Source: Amborella trichopoda (Eukaryota; Streptophyta; Magnoliopsida; Amborellales; Amborellaceae). Taken from it: a DNA stretch of 64,000 bases. The position numbers and the translations under genes were made by a program. Shown one piece after another: positions 34,191-47,400 of this stretch (position 1 is the first letter of the stretch; each line of letters begins with the position of its first letter). The notes under the pieces were generated by a model, which saw only the letters and a program-made list of their open reading frames with translations, had not been told where the DNA came from and did no database searches. Where the stretch lies: the NCBI RefSeq assembly GCF_000471905.2, contig NW_006495044.1, forward strand, positions 3,870,276 through 3,934,275, given 5' to 3'.

Positions 34191-36138
34191 GTAGGGGTGA
34201 GACTAGCATGACAATCAGAAATTACCGACTCGAAGTGGTAGCAATACGGGCATGGTTCTTAGGACCAACATGGATGAAATACTACTCGAAACTGAGGTCG
34301 GCGCATCCTTGATAGGCTAGGTCTACCCTTAGTCTAGTGAGAGGAAAAAGAGGTGAAGAGGAAAGAATAGGGATCGCAATGGGCAATCCAAGGAGATGGT
34401 GCATTGCTTATGGACAATGCTAGCTCCTGATGAGGCACACGGTGATAGTTTCTCCTAGATCGCACGACTATAGGCACGGGACACAGGGAGAACGGCGACG
34501 AGCACCAGGCATGCGGAGGAGGCTCGCGAACGGCGATAGGTATTGTCAAAGCCCCTACCGAGAGGCGATAGGTATCGCCGTCTACACTAGAAGCGCGACA
34601 GGGAGAGACCCCTGTGAGGAATCAGACTAAGAAGAAGGAGAAGAGAGAAAGAAGAGAAAAGAAAAAGAAGAGAGAGAAATTTTACCTCAAACCTAGGGGT
34701 ACTGATCACAAATTTCTCTCACCTCACTCCCTCTCTCAAGCGTGACACAACAATGGTAAGAAAGAGAAACTTGTATTAAGTGAAAACTCTGTCTTATGTG
34801 TGTATGCCTATGTCTCTTCTTTTTCTCTTACAATGATGGTACGTACATATATAAGTGTGCCCCAAACATGGGTGGATGATCAAAAGTAACCCTAATTGCT
34901 TGAAATTAAGATTAAATTGAATTATAAGAAATTAAAAAATAGGGTGTAAAATGACAGATTTGTCCCTTCCTAACAAGTTGTGGAATTCCAGAGCAGCCCC
35001 TGTGTTGCCCTAGAACTTGCGTGACCTTGCATGGCTGATCTCGGGCCGTTCTGATGCCTGGTTGATCGTAAGATGATTGTTTTCTTGTAGGGCTTGGCAT
35101 GACAATCGATTTGATACCAATTTTCGAGCCATGGATCGTGTTTTTGGTGCACGATCATGTGACTTGAAATTTGAGTAGATCTTGAAACTTTGGATCGATA
35201 GTGTGCTCGTTCCTTGATGTTTTTCTGTGTTTTTATCACTATATCGCACTGAGCATGCCACTACGATCACGGGACACCAAACGCAGCTTGATTCCATGGC
35301 CGAACGAAGATTTTGCAAATTTGGAATTTAAGCCAGAATCAAGGATTCCGGTGACGTAATTTGCAGTATGTTCATTGACTTCATGTGCAGAATCCGACCA
35401 TTAATCATGTACGAGGTTCGGGTCAGAGATGGCTCGAGACCTTACGCCCATAATGGAAATAGTCTCATGTCGATCGAGCTCAGGAGCGGCGTGATCTGGC
35501 CACTCGAGCGAGGCAGAACGCTGCTGAATTTTCTGTACTTTCTTCACGGATCAGCAACTTCTCTCTAACTTTTCTTCGCGCTCGGGTAACGTCACGGGGC
35601 ATGCCACATATCGAATCGCTTGTCTTGACTAGACAAACTTGCTCACCAAATTTGAGCATGATCGGACTTAGGATGAGTGATATATGACCATCAAAATTCA
35701 TTGGTCATGACTATCCCTTCAATGGTGTAGTGTTACAGGGTGACTGCACTGGAATAGCGTGCAGCTTCTCCTATTTTACTCTTTCACCTATAACTTCTTC
35801 TTAGAATGTCTGTTTGAGCTGAAATTTGCCCCTTGGGGGTTTTCAACCATGTCGAATCTAATGGTAGTGGTTTCATAGTAATTTGAGATGTTGAAAAGGT
35901 AGCTCTAGTTATAGGGTCCGTTTCAGGGTGCTAGATGTCGATTCTGCAGGAACTGTTTCTCAGTCTACACTGCCTTAGACATGTCGAAATGCGACAAAAA
36001 TTGGTAGGAGACTCTTGAGAGACCTCATGAAGATCTTGGCCTGTTCAGGAGCTGTTCTGAGCTGTTGAAATTTCCACTACTTACTAGGCCTTTATTGAGC
36101 GGGGACTTCATGTTGATGAAAAATACCTTCCAACAGCA
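34191..36138 (-). repeat. T4 3' LTR, truncated
   Basis: Corresponds to 50,893-53,110 of the T4 5' LTR. The outer end is TGCTGTTGGAAGGTA on the minus strand (36,138); the partner LTR begins TGGTGTTGGAAGG. The last ~410 bp of the LTR is missing: at ~34,187 it is joined to T3 gag. It has a TATA box at 34,846 and short hairpins 'ggcgataggtatcgcc' (34,564-34,579). Confidence 0.75.
34846..34855 (-). promoter_or_regulatory. TATA box of the T4 3' LTR
   Basis: 'cttatatatg' on the minus strand, followed ~60 bp on by 'ttaatacaag', a poly(A)-signal-like variant aligned to the 'caataaaat' of T5. Confidence 0.55.
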
Positions 36139-36591
36139 TGCCCTACCAAATGTTGTGCTTTCAAAGAATCGAGAAGTACAATCATTAGGGAAGTTTGAGA
36201 GATCTTTGTCGAAGTCCACACCCTCGAGAGACTATCTGTGGTTCTGGAGCATGAGGCCTTTGTCAGGACCTCCTCGTACAGAACCAGGCCTTTTTTGAAG
36301 GCCAAATGCTACAAACCTTTGATTGGTGTTGTTTGCTGATACACTAGGTTTGCTTTTGATGCTCAAGGTATCTCTTGTAGGTCCCGTCTAGTGGGGTCCA
36401 GTCAGGGGCTTCTGACCCAACCCGAAAGTCTGGTCCCATTTAGGCTAGGGGGTTTAGCGAAGACTACCCTGAAGCCGGTAGCAGGTTAGATCTTGGCATC
36501 GTCAGTTTCTTGCCTTCTCTATGGCTCTTAGAATTTTTGAAGGGATATTTTGGTCATTGTTCTCCCCCTCAAGGACTCTTGTTGTTGTTGA
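36139..36591. other. T4 3' region between LTR and tandem repeats
   Basis: No recognisable gene. A clear polypurine tract next to the LTR is not seen; 'ttggtagggca' on the minus strand is the best candidate for the +strand primer site and is weak. Confidence 0.4.
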
Positions 36592-36871
36592 ACTGAGGAG
36601 ATCTTATGTGGCTCTCACTCCTTGATAAGCTATGAAACTGGGGAGATCTTATGTGGCTTTCACTCCCTGATGATCCATGAAACTGGGGAGATCTTATGCG
36701 ACTCTCACTCACTAATAAGCCATGAAACTAAGGAGGTCTTATGCGGATCTCACTCCCTGATAAGCTATGAAACCAGGGAGATCGTATGAGGCTCTCACTC
36801 CTTGATGAGCTATGAAACTGGGGAGATCTTATGAGGCTCTCACTCCCTGATGAGCCATGAAATTGGGGAGT
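36592..36871. repeat. 45-bp tandem array (T4 3' region)
   Basis: About six units of 'gaaactggggagatcttatg' followed by 'tggctctcactccctgatga' and 'gctat'. The period of 45 bp is nearly constant. Not coding: no long frame persists across it. Confidence 0.85.
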
Positions 36872-37284
36872 CGGCTGAGGCTATGAAAGTGTGCAACCTG
36901 CTTTGTCGGTCCAAGCGCTCTTTCGCGGGTTTTCACTTGAACATGGGAAGTGGCACAGTGAGGACAGTTTTCACCAACTTATGTTATTTCTGGGCTCTTT
37001 TACACATGACTTTGTGGTCATGTTCACCCTTTTCATCCAGTTTTGCTCACGATGCCCTCTTGGGTTTTTCACCGTGCTTGGGTTTCGTTTTCCACGGAAC
37101 TCTTTTACTCATGGTTTCGTGACCATGCCCGTCCGTCATTTTTACTCATGGTGTTCCTTTGTCCAGATGGACACCATGCCCTTTTTTTTTGTTTTTTGTT
37201 TTCTTTTCTGAGAAGAAGTGTTTTAGGGTCGTGTCTTCGAGACCTATACGAAGCCTTTTAACGTTGAGCGGCCAGGACGCGCAT
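36872..37284. other. Unassigned T4 spacer
   Basis: A T-rich stretch with loose repeats of 'ttttactcatggt' type words. Small overlapping frames are present but match nothing I recognise. Confidence 0.4.
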
Positions 37285-38935
37285 TATAGTTTAAGGTCAT
37301 ACAACTGGACCGTAGTAGTAAGAAATGATAGTCAGTAGAGGCCACAGAGTGAGTCTAGTGATGACTTTGACTCATTTGGGAGGATGGCATGGAGTTTCCT
37401 GTGGAGAGTTGATTGGATGGTAGGTGAAAGGTGGTGACTCACAAGCTGACGGGGAATATGGGTGTCAAGATGGCTTGCCGTTTGGTAAGCATGGGTAAGA
37501 CTCACTACGGGATGATGAAAGATGGTGAAGGTGACCTGCGCACACGAATGGGCCAGCTAGGGAAGACGTGCATGGAGATGCACGTAAAGGGCGTGTGCAC
37601 CTAAGCAGGCTTGCTGGGGAGAAGAAGAGGGTATGCGCACACAAAAGGGTCGATTAGGGAAAGTATGCACAAAAATGCATGTGAAAGGGGTGTGCGGTTA
37701 ACGAGGCATGTTTTAAGGTTGTGCCTCCTAGACCTAGGCAAAGCAGTTTAACGTCATGCAGCCAGGAAGCGCACTATGGTTAAGGTCATGTAGCTTGGAT
37801 CGTGATTATGCAATTTTAGGTCATGCAACCAAGACTGTGCAGTTTAAGGTCGTACAACTAGACCTCCGCTATAGTTTAAGGTCATATAGTTTGGACCATG
37901 GCTATGCAGTTTAGGGCTACATTGGGGGTACGTATGTGGATAGCAATTTGACTCCCTGGGGATAAAGATAGTTAAGGCTATACACATGCGAAGAGATGTA
38001 GATGAAGGTGGTGACCCTACGAGGAGTAGTAAATGGGAGAGGCTTCACTGGGGATTAGGAGGGCCAGTATGACTCCATTAGGATAATGAATATCGGTGTG
38101 CATGGAACTCTGACGGGCCAGAGCATAGATGAACCCCACCTTGGGTTGAAGGGGTAAGAAAGGCCTTAACTCTTTAGAGATGACGGGGTGAGTACAACCC
38201 TTGAATACATCTAACTCCGCTGGGGGGTCTAGTTGGATTTATGCGTATGGACTATTTGTCGCACTGGACGTTACAGTTTTAGGGTCTTATAGCTCTGACC
38301 ATGGCTATGCAGTTTAAAGTCATACAGCTAGGACCATACAGTTTGTGGTCGTGCAACTAGACCTTTGCTACAGTTTAGGGTCGTATAACTTGGACCATGG
38401 TGTTAAGCCTTTTATCGTCATATAGCCAGGACGGGCACGATGGTTTAAGGTCACACATCTTGACCATGGTCGTAAGTTTAAAGTCATGTGACAAAGACTT
38501 TGCAGTTTAAGGTCGTGCAACTAGACCTCCACTATAGTTTAAAGTCATATAGTTTGAACCATGGTCGTACAGTTTTGAGTCATGTGACAAGGACTTTGAA
38601 GTTTCAGGTCGTACAACTAGACCTCTGCTATAGTTTAAGGTCATATAGTTCGGACCATGGTCATACAGTTTTGAGTCATGCGACAAGGACTTTACAATTT
38701 AATGTTGTGCATTTAGACCTCTGCTATAGTTTAAGGTTATATAGTTCGGACCATGGTCGTACAGTTTTGAGTCATGTGACTAGGACTATGACTGTGCAGT
38801 TTAGGGTCATGCAGCATGGACCATGGCAGTGCAGTTTAATGTCATGTAGTGCAGACCGTGGCAATGCAGTTTAAAGTCATGCAGCACGGACCGTGGTAGT
38901 GCAGTTTAAAGTCATGCAGCACAGACCATGATGGT
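37285..38935. repeat. 35-bp arrays and intervening motifs (T4)
   Basis: Blocks of the 35-bp unit ('cagtttaaggtcatgcagca' type) occur at 37,285-37,320, 37,705-37,915 and 38,265-38,935, separated by sequence with the 'tgactccctggggat' motif (37,945-38,230). Same unit as at both window edges. The interval is equivalent to bases 1-960 of T1 and lies upstream of the PMD promoter. Confidence 0.85.
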
Positions 38936-39169
38936 AGCGGTGAGGGGATGTGACTCTATGGAGGAATAGAGCCATCACTGGAGACTGGGCTCCCTGAGGA
39001 CTAAGATTGTTATGCAGGGAGTGAAGTTCCTAAGGATGAGAGATGATGGTCTAAAGGGGAGTGTCAAGGCCTGTGCATGACACTAAGTGTGGAGTGGCAC
39101 ATTCATTAATAAGTCTAGGTGATGCATTAAGTCCATTGGTGAAGCACGCAGGAGTAGCCATTGACATTC

Positions 39170-39355
39170 CGTGGGGCGTTGATCTATGGACAAGACGCAC
39201 GACGATGACCTCTAAATGAGACGCATGGTGATAATCTCTGAACGAGATGCGCAGTGATAATCTCTGGTCAAGGCGCCCAGTAAAAGTCTTGATGGGGCGA
39301 GCGACACTAACCTTCTGATGAGGCACGCGATGCAAGTCTTGACGAGGCGCGCAAC
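39170..39355. repeat. ~31-bp degenerate repeats
   Basis: Five or six loose units around 'gatgaggcgcgcgatgataa' and 'tctctga'. Similar words occur in the variable segment of the T4 LTRs ('gacgaggcacacgacaatag', 51,169), so LTR and PMD-upstream regions may have exchanged sequence. Confidence 0.5.
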
Positions 39356-39470
39356 GATGATGCTTCGGGTCTCGGGCTTGGCCCGCCCTGGTCAGGTCTT
39401 GTCATCGTCAAGAGCTGGGGACTTAAGTGTCATTCCATGTTTATCAAGGGTAGTTCGCAGTATTGCGGGG

Positions 39471-39480
39471 TATAAAAAGG
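39471..39480 (+). promoter_or_regulatory. TATA box driving the T4 PMD ORF
   Basis: 'tataaaaagg' preceded by GC-rich 'gcgggg', about 960 bp upstream of the PMD start. Position and downstream context match the T1 TATA box. Between here and 40,433 is a non-coding leader; small frames there are not conserved with T1. Confidence 0.7.
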
Positions 39481-40433
39481 GGAGAAACTCCAGTTTACTG
39501 TTTTACTGAAAGGAGAAAATAGTAGAAAGCTTTTTAGAGAGAGAGAGAGAGCTAAAGCTTTCTGGGGAGGGCTTTTCGACGAGCACCTCCCAGCCAAAAC
39601 TTGCAGAGACAGGTCCTTAGGGATTTTTTTGGTGAGCTTCAGAAGGTGCGAAGCTTCACAGCGTGATTGCGAAGACTTTTCAACGAGTGTCGAGGCTTTC
39701 TAAGCAAGGAAGAGGGTCTCTCAAGGCCTTAGCAGAATTTACAGAGGTGCCCTGCTGGGGTTCGAGTGCTGCTCCAGCCATTCGACTATGGAAGTGGAGG
39801 CCGCAAAGAGTTCAGAGGGCTTTGTCAGCTCTCTGGTTTTTTGAGGAGAAGGAGAAGGGGCTACATTGAGTTCACCAAAAACTTAGCGGAATTCCGGTGA
39901 ACTGCTGAAGTGGGAAACCAAGGAGAAGGGCAATCCGTGGGGTCGCAGGGACTTAGGGGAACTTTTTCTAGGGGCTTCCGGTGTTTTCTTGCTAACTCTA
40001 GCAACGAGCAAAAGGCGGGAAAGATTTTCTAGGTGGGAGGGAGTGAATTCCCGATGAAGAGGGGAAACGCCAATGGGAAATCAAAGGGTTGGGGGATCGT
40101 AACGGTCATGAACGCAAAGGGTCGTGGGGCAGTGAACGGTCACCCTTCGCACAAGCGGTGACAGGCCACGCTGCAAGTGTCAGGCGGTGTGTCTGGATTC
40201 AAGGGTCGCACGTGCGACGCTTGCTGACAGCTGGAGCGATGCATTAATACACCTTGGTTCGCGGGACGTCAATAGTCCTTGGCTGATCGCAAGACAGTGA
40301 TTCCCTTTTGGTGGAGATAGTCGTGCCTTTGACTGCGAGACTGCAATTCCATCTCAGTGGGTAGATGGTGATAGTCTCACCCTGGTGAGTGTAGTTTCTT
40401 CGTGGCCGCCTAGCGTCTTTCTTTTTTGTTCTA

Positions 40434-43400
40434 ATGGACGAGTCTTCGGGGGCCATTCCAAACGTGAAGAACCTCTCACGAGAAGGGGAGCTTGGCACTG
40501 ACGTTTTCATCGGCGAGAGCTGGGTGAGAGGTGAATCAATATGGCTCACCAAAGCCTTATGTGAACCCAGGTGGCCTCTGAGCGTCACCTCTGTGAGTTC
40601 CCCCGTTCAGTTGGTGACGAGGGAAGATAATGATGGAGCCGTGAGCATAGAGGAAGGGGTAGGCCTTCTACATTACCTGCACTAAAACGTAGCCTCTAAC
40701 ATGAACTTGCCGACCCTAGGCAAGCGAATGGTGGAAACCAGGGGCATGCAGTGGTCCTCTATCGGTCTGCGAGTGCAAGGGGAGCACCAGTACTTAAAGG
40801 GCTATTCCTTCTAGACCTTGAAAGTGCTGCGGGACTTCAGGGATATTTTGAGACTGGCTTCTTTGCTGGCTGCCCTCCAGTGCTCTTTGAGCTACTACAA
40901 TCGTTGTTCAAACATGGTCAAAGTGTTGTTGGAGACTTGGAGCCATGCAAGCAACACATGGCTGGTTGGTCACAAAGAGGAAGGGATTTCACTGATGGAC
41001 CTGCACTTCGTCGGCGGTCTGCTGCTCCTCGGTACCATGTATGACGAGTTTATTCCCTAGACTCAGTCATTTTCGGATGGGAAAGGGTAGGCAAAGAAGC
41101 CCTGTCGGCTGGGATTTGTGAGTTGTTCGAGATCTACCAACAACTCTATGATGAGCCCAAGAAGGGTCGGGTTACCTTCACCAAGTGGGTAGCGTTCTTT
41201 TATTGCGACTATACGGATGAAGCTGTTCTGTTGCCAAGAAAAGAGAGGAACGAAACCCCACCAGTTTTCGAGCTACGGAAGAAGAATGGACATGTCTTCT
41301 TGGTGGCTTACTTGGAACTTTTCTTGTGCAAATTTGCCCTACTAGGAGGGTCAGACATCATTCGTCCTGTCACCTTTTATGTGTCCTGTGACATGGCACG
41401 AGGGAGGGAATACGTGCTCACACAGTCGTACTATGTAGCATTTATTGTGGCATGGGTGCCATTTCTAGGGGGAGACTGTACCAGGGGGATGAAGGGGGGG
41501 AAAGTGGCATAGTAGAGGGTGAGGCCTTCTCGGGGGATTTCAAGACCCCTTTCCCGATTCATTACATGTACGGCTAGCTTGGAGCTTACTTTCGGGACAC
41601 ATACCTTAGAACCAAGGAGGAGCTGGAGGACGGCATGTGTCCATTTTTTGCTGAAGATTGTCGGGTAATCCCTCGGTCCATGTGCGCAGCCTGTGTTTCA
41701 ACGACCACCTCCACATGACTCGGGCGGTGTTTCTGGTTTGAAGCCTCACAGACCATGCGTACATCAAAGAGCTATGTCGTCACTTGGATGGTGACGTCAC
41801 CAGCCCAAAAGAATTGATGTATATGCTAAGTGTCAGAGGGGACATTCTCATTTATCACACTATCCATGGTGCGAAGCTTGAGGGCTACTTTCCTCATTGA
41901 TTCACGCGGTAGCATGGGCTGGATCAGGGGTGCCCTTTCTCTGTGGTCTTTGAGAAGCGGCATAGCAAGGCAGCCCACTGGAAGAAGGACGAATTGGGAA
42001 ACCGTCGGGAGACTTGCACTCGAGGCACATTCGCACTGCATGGGTCACATGTCTGGAGGCCACCAAGGTCAACAAGTACGGTATGAGTGACCAAAGCTCA
42101 CGATCATTGGTGGATAATCACGAACAAGGGGTACTGGCATGCAGACCACCCTTGGAAAAGGGAGGATGGCCGCTGGAGCAAAGACAACAGCGAAAATTGG
42201 CTAAGAACCCTCCCCTAGAAGAAATTTTTACCCTAGGATTTCCTTATGACTGGCGCATACTCAGGTGACCTCGCCGACTTACCATGGACAAGTCTTTACC
42301 GCTGTTTCTTAGTTTGGAGAAGAAGACATAGAGAAGAAGATAGAGAGTATTTTTTACCACCTCTCTGAGATCTTCAAATGGAAGGAAGGCCGTAAAGTCC
42401 TGGGGTATGAAGGGCGTTTGGTCCAGGACTTAAATGAGCTGATAGGGAATGACCCTCATAGCAACTTGGCTGCTAATTCTTCCAAGTCCAGGACTTCAAA
42501 GGCTATTGCGCCGGAGCAGGCGAAAGGGAAGAAGAGAAAGCTAGCTGCTACTCGCGAGCTAGCGAAGAAGAATAGGTAGGCAGTTGTGCCTAAGCCAACT
42601 GAAGGAAAGAAGAAAAAGTAGGTTGTCGAGCCCGAGCCGGAGAAGAAGAAAAAGTAGGCTACTACACCTGAGCCGACAAAGGGAAAGAAGAAAAAGCAGA
42701 CTGCTGAGCCCAAGTCAGCGAAGGGAAAGAAGGAAAAGCAGGTTGTCTCTACGATTCCTAGCGCTCCATCTAAGAAGGCAACCAGGTCGGTGGGCAAAGG
42801 GCGCAGGATCCCAGTGGTTCATGAGTCAGAAGATGGCTCCTTGCCCTCGACTTCTTCGGAGGGATGTGCATCCCCTGATAATTCCCCATCACCCTCTGCC
42901 CTTGAGGCTTCGCCTTCTTCTTCGCTCGAATCTTCTCTTGTCTCTTCAGAGACTCGAGTCGATGCCTCAGAGCATACTGGCCCGACTGAAATTGCTTCAG
43001 ATCGGGAAGCGACACTTGAGGCTGAAGGGGAGGGCTCAGTCCCAATGGTGGTGCTGCTCTTGACGAGACGGCAGAGGCGAAGAGGGCTCTTAGAGTGCTG
43101 ACAGTTGTCGTGCCTACCGAGGAAAGGGTCCCGATAGAGCTTGCGATAATAGAAGAGGTCAAGGCCCCAGGAACCAAAGAGGGGCCATCCGAGCAGTAAG
43201 AGGTGACTGCCCCGAGTGATGCATCTGCGGGGAGCGCAGAAGTAGGATGCCTTGAGGAGTAGGCTTGTAGAGTCCGAGGGTGACACCCGTGACCGTAGAG
43301 GAGGCAAGCGTCGTGGAGGAGCCTATTGCTGAAATGATCGATGTGAAAGACACGAGCGAGAAAAGAGAGGGAGAGGGTGTTGAGCCTCCTGAGGTGGGGA

Positions 43401-44376
43401 CGGTCCGAGAAGAGGGACCAAGGGGAGAGGTCGCTGCCTTAGAGGAGGGAGCTGCTGTGGTGCATCATGAGATTGAGGTAGTGACTTCAGGTGAAGAGGC
43501 CAGTCTTGCCTTGGATGTGGTTATGGTGCCTGCAGAGGAAAGGCGATGGTGCCTGGGTGCGAAGGGATCGAGCCTGGCTTGGTCATGACCGGGCGCCAAA
43601 GAGAGGGAGCCATTGCCGAGGCCCCAGAGCAGCATGAGGTTGCTCACAAATCCGGCGAACCCGAGGCTCTGACTGCAACTGAGAGTCCTCCTGTTGTGGT
43701 TGCTCCTGCAGCATTGCCCAGGCCCACTTTCAGTGGAATGCTGGGCATCTTCTTTGAGATGTTGCCGGCGGGTTTCCAAAAGCTTAAAGAACTACCCCTT
43801 GAAGAGATTGATACAACGCTTTTGCGGTTGAGGGGGATCGCCGTAGGAAATGTGCTTGAGGCACTCCCTTACTTCAACAACCTTGCCAACGAGCTAGAGG
43901 GACAGAGAATGGAGGCACTATAGGAAGAGAAGGTTGCTAAGTGACTGGAGGATTCGATGCTAGAGTGGTTGGAGAATTCCCTCAAATAGGACCGAGAGTT
44001 AGTTGATGCCCAGTTGTGGGAAATAGATGCTACCGCCTCCCAGAGGTCCACCCTAGTCAAAAAAGCCGGAACGCCCCACGGCGAGTTAGAGGCCCTGAAG
44101 GCAAAAATCGCTAAATGAGTGCGAGCGCTTGAGGAGTTAGAGAAGGAGACAACATCTTGGGAAGCCATGGATAAGGAGTTAGGCCAAAAGTTACTAGACC
44201 TTGACAGTTCCTTGAGGGGGCAACTGGCTTTAGTGGACCATGAGGCCAACATGATGGCCGGATTGAGGGCCGAGATTGAGCAAGTGAAGGCTTCAACTGA
44301 AAAATGTAAAGGGAGGGTCAATGAGATTATTGACTGCTTTGGACGGTACCTTCTTTCCATTCTTTTTTTTTTCTAA
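40434..44376 (+). pseudogene. PMD / coiled-coil ORF of T4, decayed
   Basis: Start ATG 40,434 (MDESSGAIPNVKNLSREGEL). PMD block to ~42,150: 'GLRVQGEHQYLKGYS', 'LLETWSHASNTWLVGH', 'LELFLCKFALLGGSDIIRP' and 'PIHYMYG*LGAYF' (the Trp of the GWLG signature has become a stop). Then a Lys-rich repeat region (42,490-42,770), a Ser/Glu-rich linker, and a coiled-coil-like tail (~43,720-44,340) with 'LEELEKETTSWEAMDKELGQ'. Several stops and frameshifts (for example 40,683, 41,058, 41,510, 43,921). Similarity to T1 extends over the whole length, showing the ORF was inherited with the element. PMD function is unknown. 89 bp separate its stop from the facing gag-protease stop. Confidence 0.75.
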
Positions 44377-44465
44377 AGAAAAGACACTTGTAGTATTTTT
44401 TCTTGATGAATGAAATGTCTTCCCTATGCATGGCATGTCTTTTGTTCCCTTTTTTCTTCTTCATT

Positions 44466-47400
44466 TCATTGCTTCCGCCCTTTCATGGTTTGAGACGAGA
44501 AAGAGTAGCCCACTCCTTGCTTGATCTTGTCGCATCTTGTTGTGGCTTCAATGACCTCGAATGGGGGAGCAGTTGCTACCTCACCCCTGAGTGTTTGATT
44601 GGAGAGGGGCTCATAATTCATGGTCCTCATGATTGGATGAGCTTGCTCGCTGTAAATGCTCCATTCTACGGGAGCTTTGGCTTCAATACGAGGTACATTG
44701 TTTTTGAGCTCGTCATAAGTCTTAGTCTTAAGGACAAACTCCTTTAACTGCTATGAAGCGACGTGCATAGCCTTTAGCTGATTCTGGAGGTTATGCACCT
44801 CGCTTCTCAGCTCCACCAAGGGGTCTTATTCTTGAGAGCAAGAGGGTTGACACTTATCAGCATGTACTTCCTCGACAACCCCGGAGAAGTGTAGGACCTT
44901 CTTTTGGCGGGCGGTGATCTCCTTGTTCAAGGAGGTTGGAATTTGGAGCACCTTCCATGGTGGTTGGTTTGCCAGTTCTGCCTTTAGGAGAGTGATGAGG
45001 ACACGCAGAAATAGGTGACCCAATGCCAGAAGGTCCACCTGGGGCTCCCTCGGGCTCAAGGGCTACTTCTGACTCATCGTTTTGTTCTGGTGAATTAGAA
45101 GTAGAGGGAGAAGCTTCGTCTTCGGGAGAGGACACCATGACTTTGAAGAGGTGGCAATGTATACTTGGATGAATAGGGGTCAAAGGGAGGATCTTGCCTT
45201 GTCTTTCCTCTTCTTTGAACATATTCATGATCATTCGCCCAAGATCCTCAACGTCGCCATGAGACGAAGGTCATGTCTCTCTCACAGACTTTCGATCATC
45301 ATCTTTTGTCTTTTCTGATGCTGGAAGGTCTATGAAATAGTACTTGGAGTCAATGTAGTGAGCTTCAGCTATGGGGAACGGTCTTTTGTCAGCATAGACT
45401 GTGTGTTTCCTTCCATCTCAGCAGTCTTGAAACATTGGTGGAGAGTGGAAGGAACCACCCCCTGATCATGAAGTCAAGGATGATCAAGCAGGACGTTGTA
45501 AGAGGTATCGATGTCGATTACGTGGAACTGAGCATAATCGTTGAGATCACCGATCTTGAGGCGAAGACATACTGTGTTGACTGGCTTTTCTCCTGACTGG
45601 TTGAACCCTTGCATAGTGATGTGGGTTAGAGTGAGGTCGTCAAACCCTAATCCCAATCGGGTGAGAATCCTTCTTGGGATCAGATTAACTGCTGACCCTC
45701 CGTCTAGCATGATCCGATCGAGAGGGTAGGCATGCAATTCGCCATTCACGAAGAGGAGGCAATTGTGGAATTTTCCTCCCAACTGGAGGTCATCTTCTGA
45801 AAAGGATATTGTCAGGCACCCACTTAGAATGGCTGGGTCAACCTCAATAGGTTCCACCTCAGTCTCGTACACCTCTGGGTTAGAAAGAGCTTAGACCTGC
45901 GCCATACAATGGTCTTTAGACAACAAGAGGGTATCATAGATACTTAAAAGGGCTGGAAGCTTTCTCAAGTGCTCAATTATGTCATATTTTACTTTATCCT
46001 CATTCGTCTTCTGTGTTCCTAATCCCGTCACTGGGGTAGGTGGTAGGGTAGGCTTAGGAACAGGCTTTGATTGAGTTCTGGTTTGTGACACTGGTTGACT
46101 TTGTTCAGCAGGTGCGGTCTCGGTTGATGGGGCAGTAATAGAAATTTGTATTAGGGATGTAGAGGCTTGAGGTTTAGGCTTAGGGGAAAATGAAGGATCA
46201 AGAAATTTGAGGATCTTGATCTTTTGAGGTGTGGGCTGTAGCTTCTTTCTTGATCTTAAGTTCATTTGCCCTGTGCTAGTTGGTACTTCCAAGATCTGCA
46301 CCATGTGGGAGGCTTCTTTAGAAGAGGAGGTCGAGGATGACTCGGCTTTGGCCCGGGCTACCAGGGGGTTGACGATTGTCGAGAATCCTACCGCCTAGGC
46401 CAGCATTTCTTTGAGGCGGTCTTACTGCAGCATGGTGAGGCTGATGCCTCTGAACTCTTTGTTTAGAGTGTCAAAATCTGGGCATCGCCCTACAGAAGGA
46501 ATAGAGGAGGGGGAAGGAGAAGAAGAGTTAGAACGTTCCGGGTAGCTTTTTACGTCATCGCCGGAATTGGACATTTGCGAGGGCTATTTAAGGTCATGCC
46601 CTTGCTTTGACCGTTGTGAGGTGCTTTTAACATCGTCACCCATTTTGGCCGATTCTTGAGATGTTGATAAGTCAAGGCAGTCTGCCTGATTGGACAATAG
46701 GATGAGGCGAGCTACGCCAGGGATGAAGTCTCGTAAGGTTGGTAACGAAGGAAGGAGCCTGAGGAATTCTTCCTCGACTAGTGGTTGAGGAAGATGATTC
46801 CTTCGGCGGGCTGACCTAGGTGCCTGGCATCTCCTTCAGGATGCTTGAGGGAGAGTTTGGACCGCCCTATTAGGCTGGTAAGTGGCCCAATCTTGGTAGA
46901 CTGCCTCACGTTTATGGATTTGAGCCTACTTCGCCCATGGTAGACTTCCCAGGGCTGAGAGATCGAGGGCTCTGAAAGGTCCAGTGGATGCTCATGAGGG
47001 GCTTGTAGCGGGCCTTTCTCTTGAATGGGAGTGAGGGCTTGGATGTGTCATGAGAGAACCTCACAGAAAATGTGGCTTTGTTGTACTTTCTCTACGACTA
47101 TGGCCTCGAACCTAGTGCACTCCTTGAGTTTGTGATCCCACACTTGGTGATAGGGGCACCAGAGTTTTTTTGTGCCCCGAGAAAGATTCTTAGGCTATCT
47201 GTCTGGCTAACTTGGGGGTGACAAGACCTTGCTGGAGCATTGCCTCAAAGAGGACTTGCAAAGGGTCTTGCTCAGTATTTTGCTGGGCTCGCGTCAGGGG
47301 GTATTCTTGCACAAGCGGAAGAGGGACCTGAGGGTGTGTCGCAAGGTCACCCTGAACCTCTTGACACTGCTGTTTCTTTCTACTAAGAGTTTATGAAAGC

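Noticed and set aside
36108-36305. Minus-strand frame of 65 codons next to the T4 3' LTR as an integrase C-terminus
   Set aside because: I could not match it to any integrase motif, and it overlaps the LTR boundary.
38488-38874. 128-codon frame through the 35-bp array
   Set aside because: Repeat translation; the frame does not continue in the other copies of the array.
40434-44376. PMD ORF as an ordinary host gene between transposons
   Set aside because: The same ORF occupies the same convergent position beside gag-protease in T1 and (as a tail) T5, so it belongs to the element.
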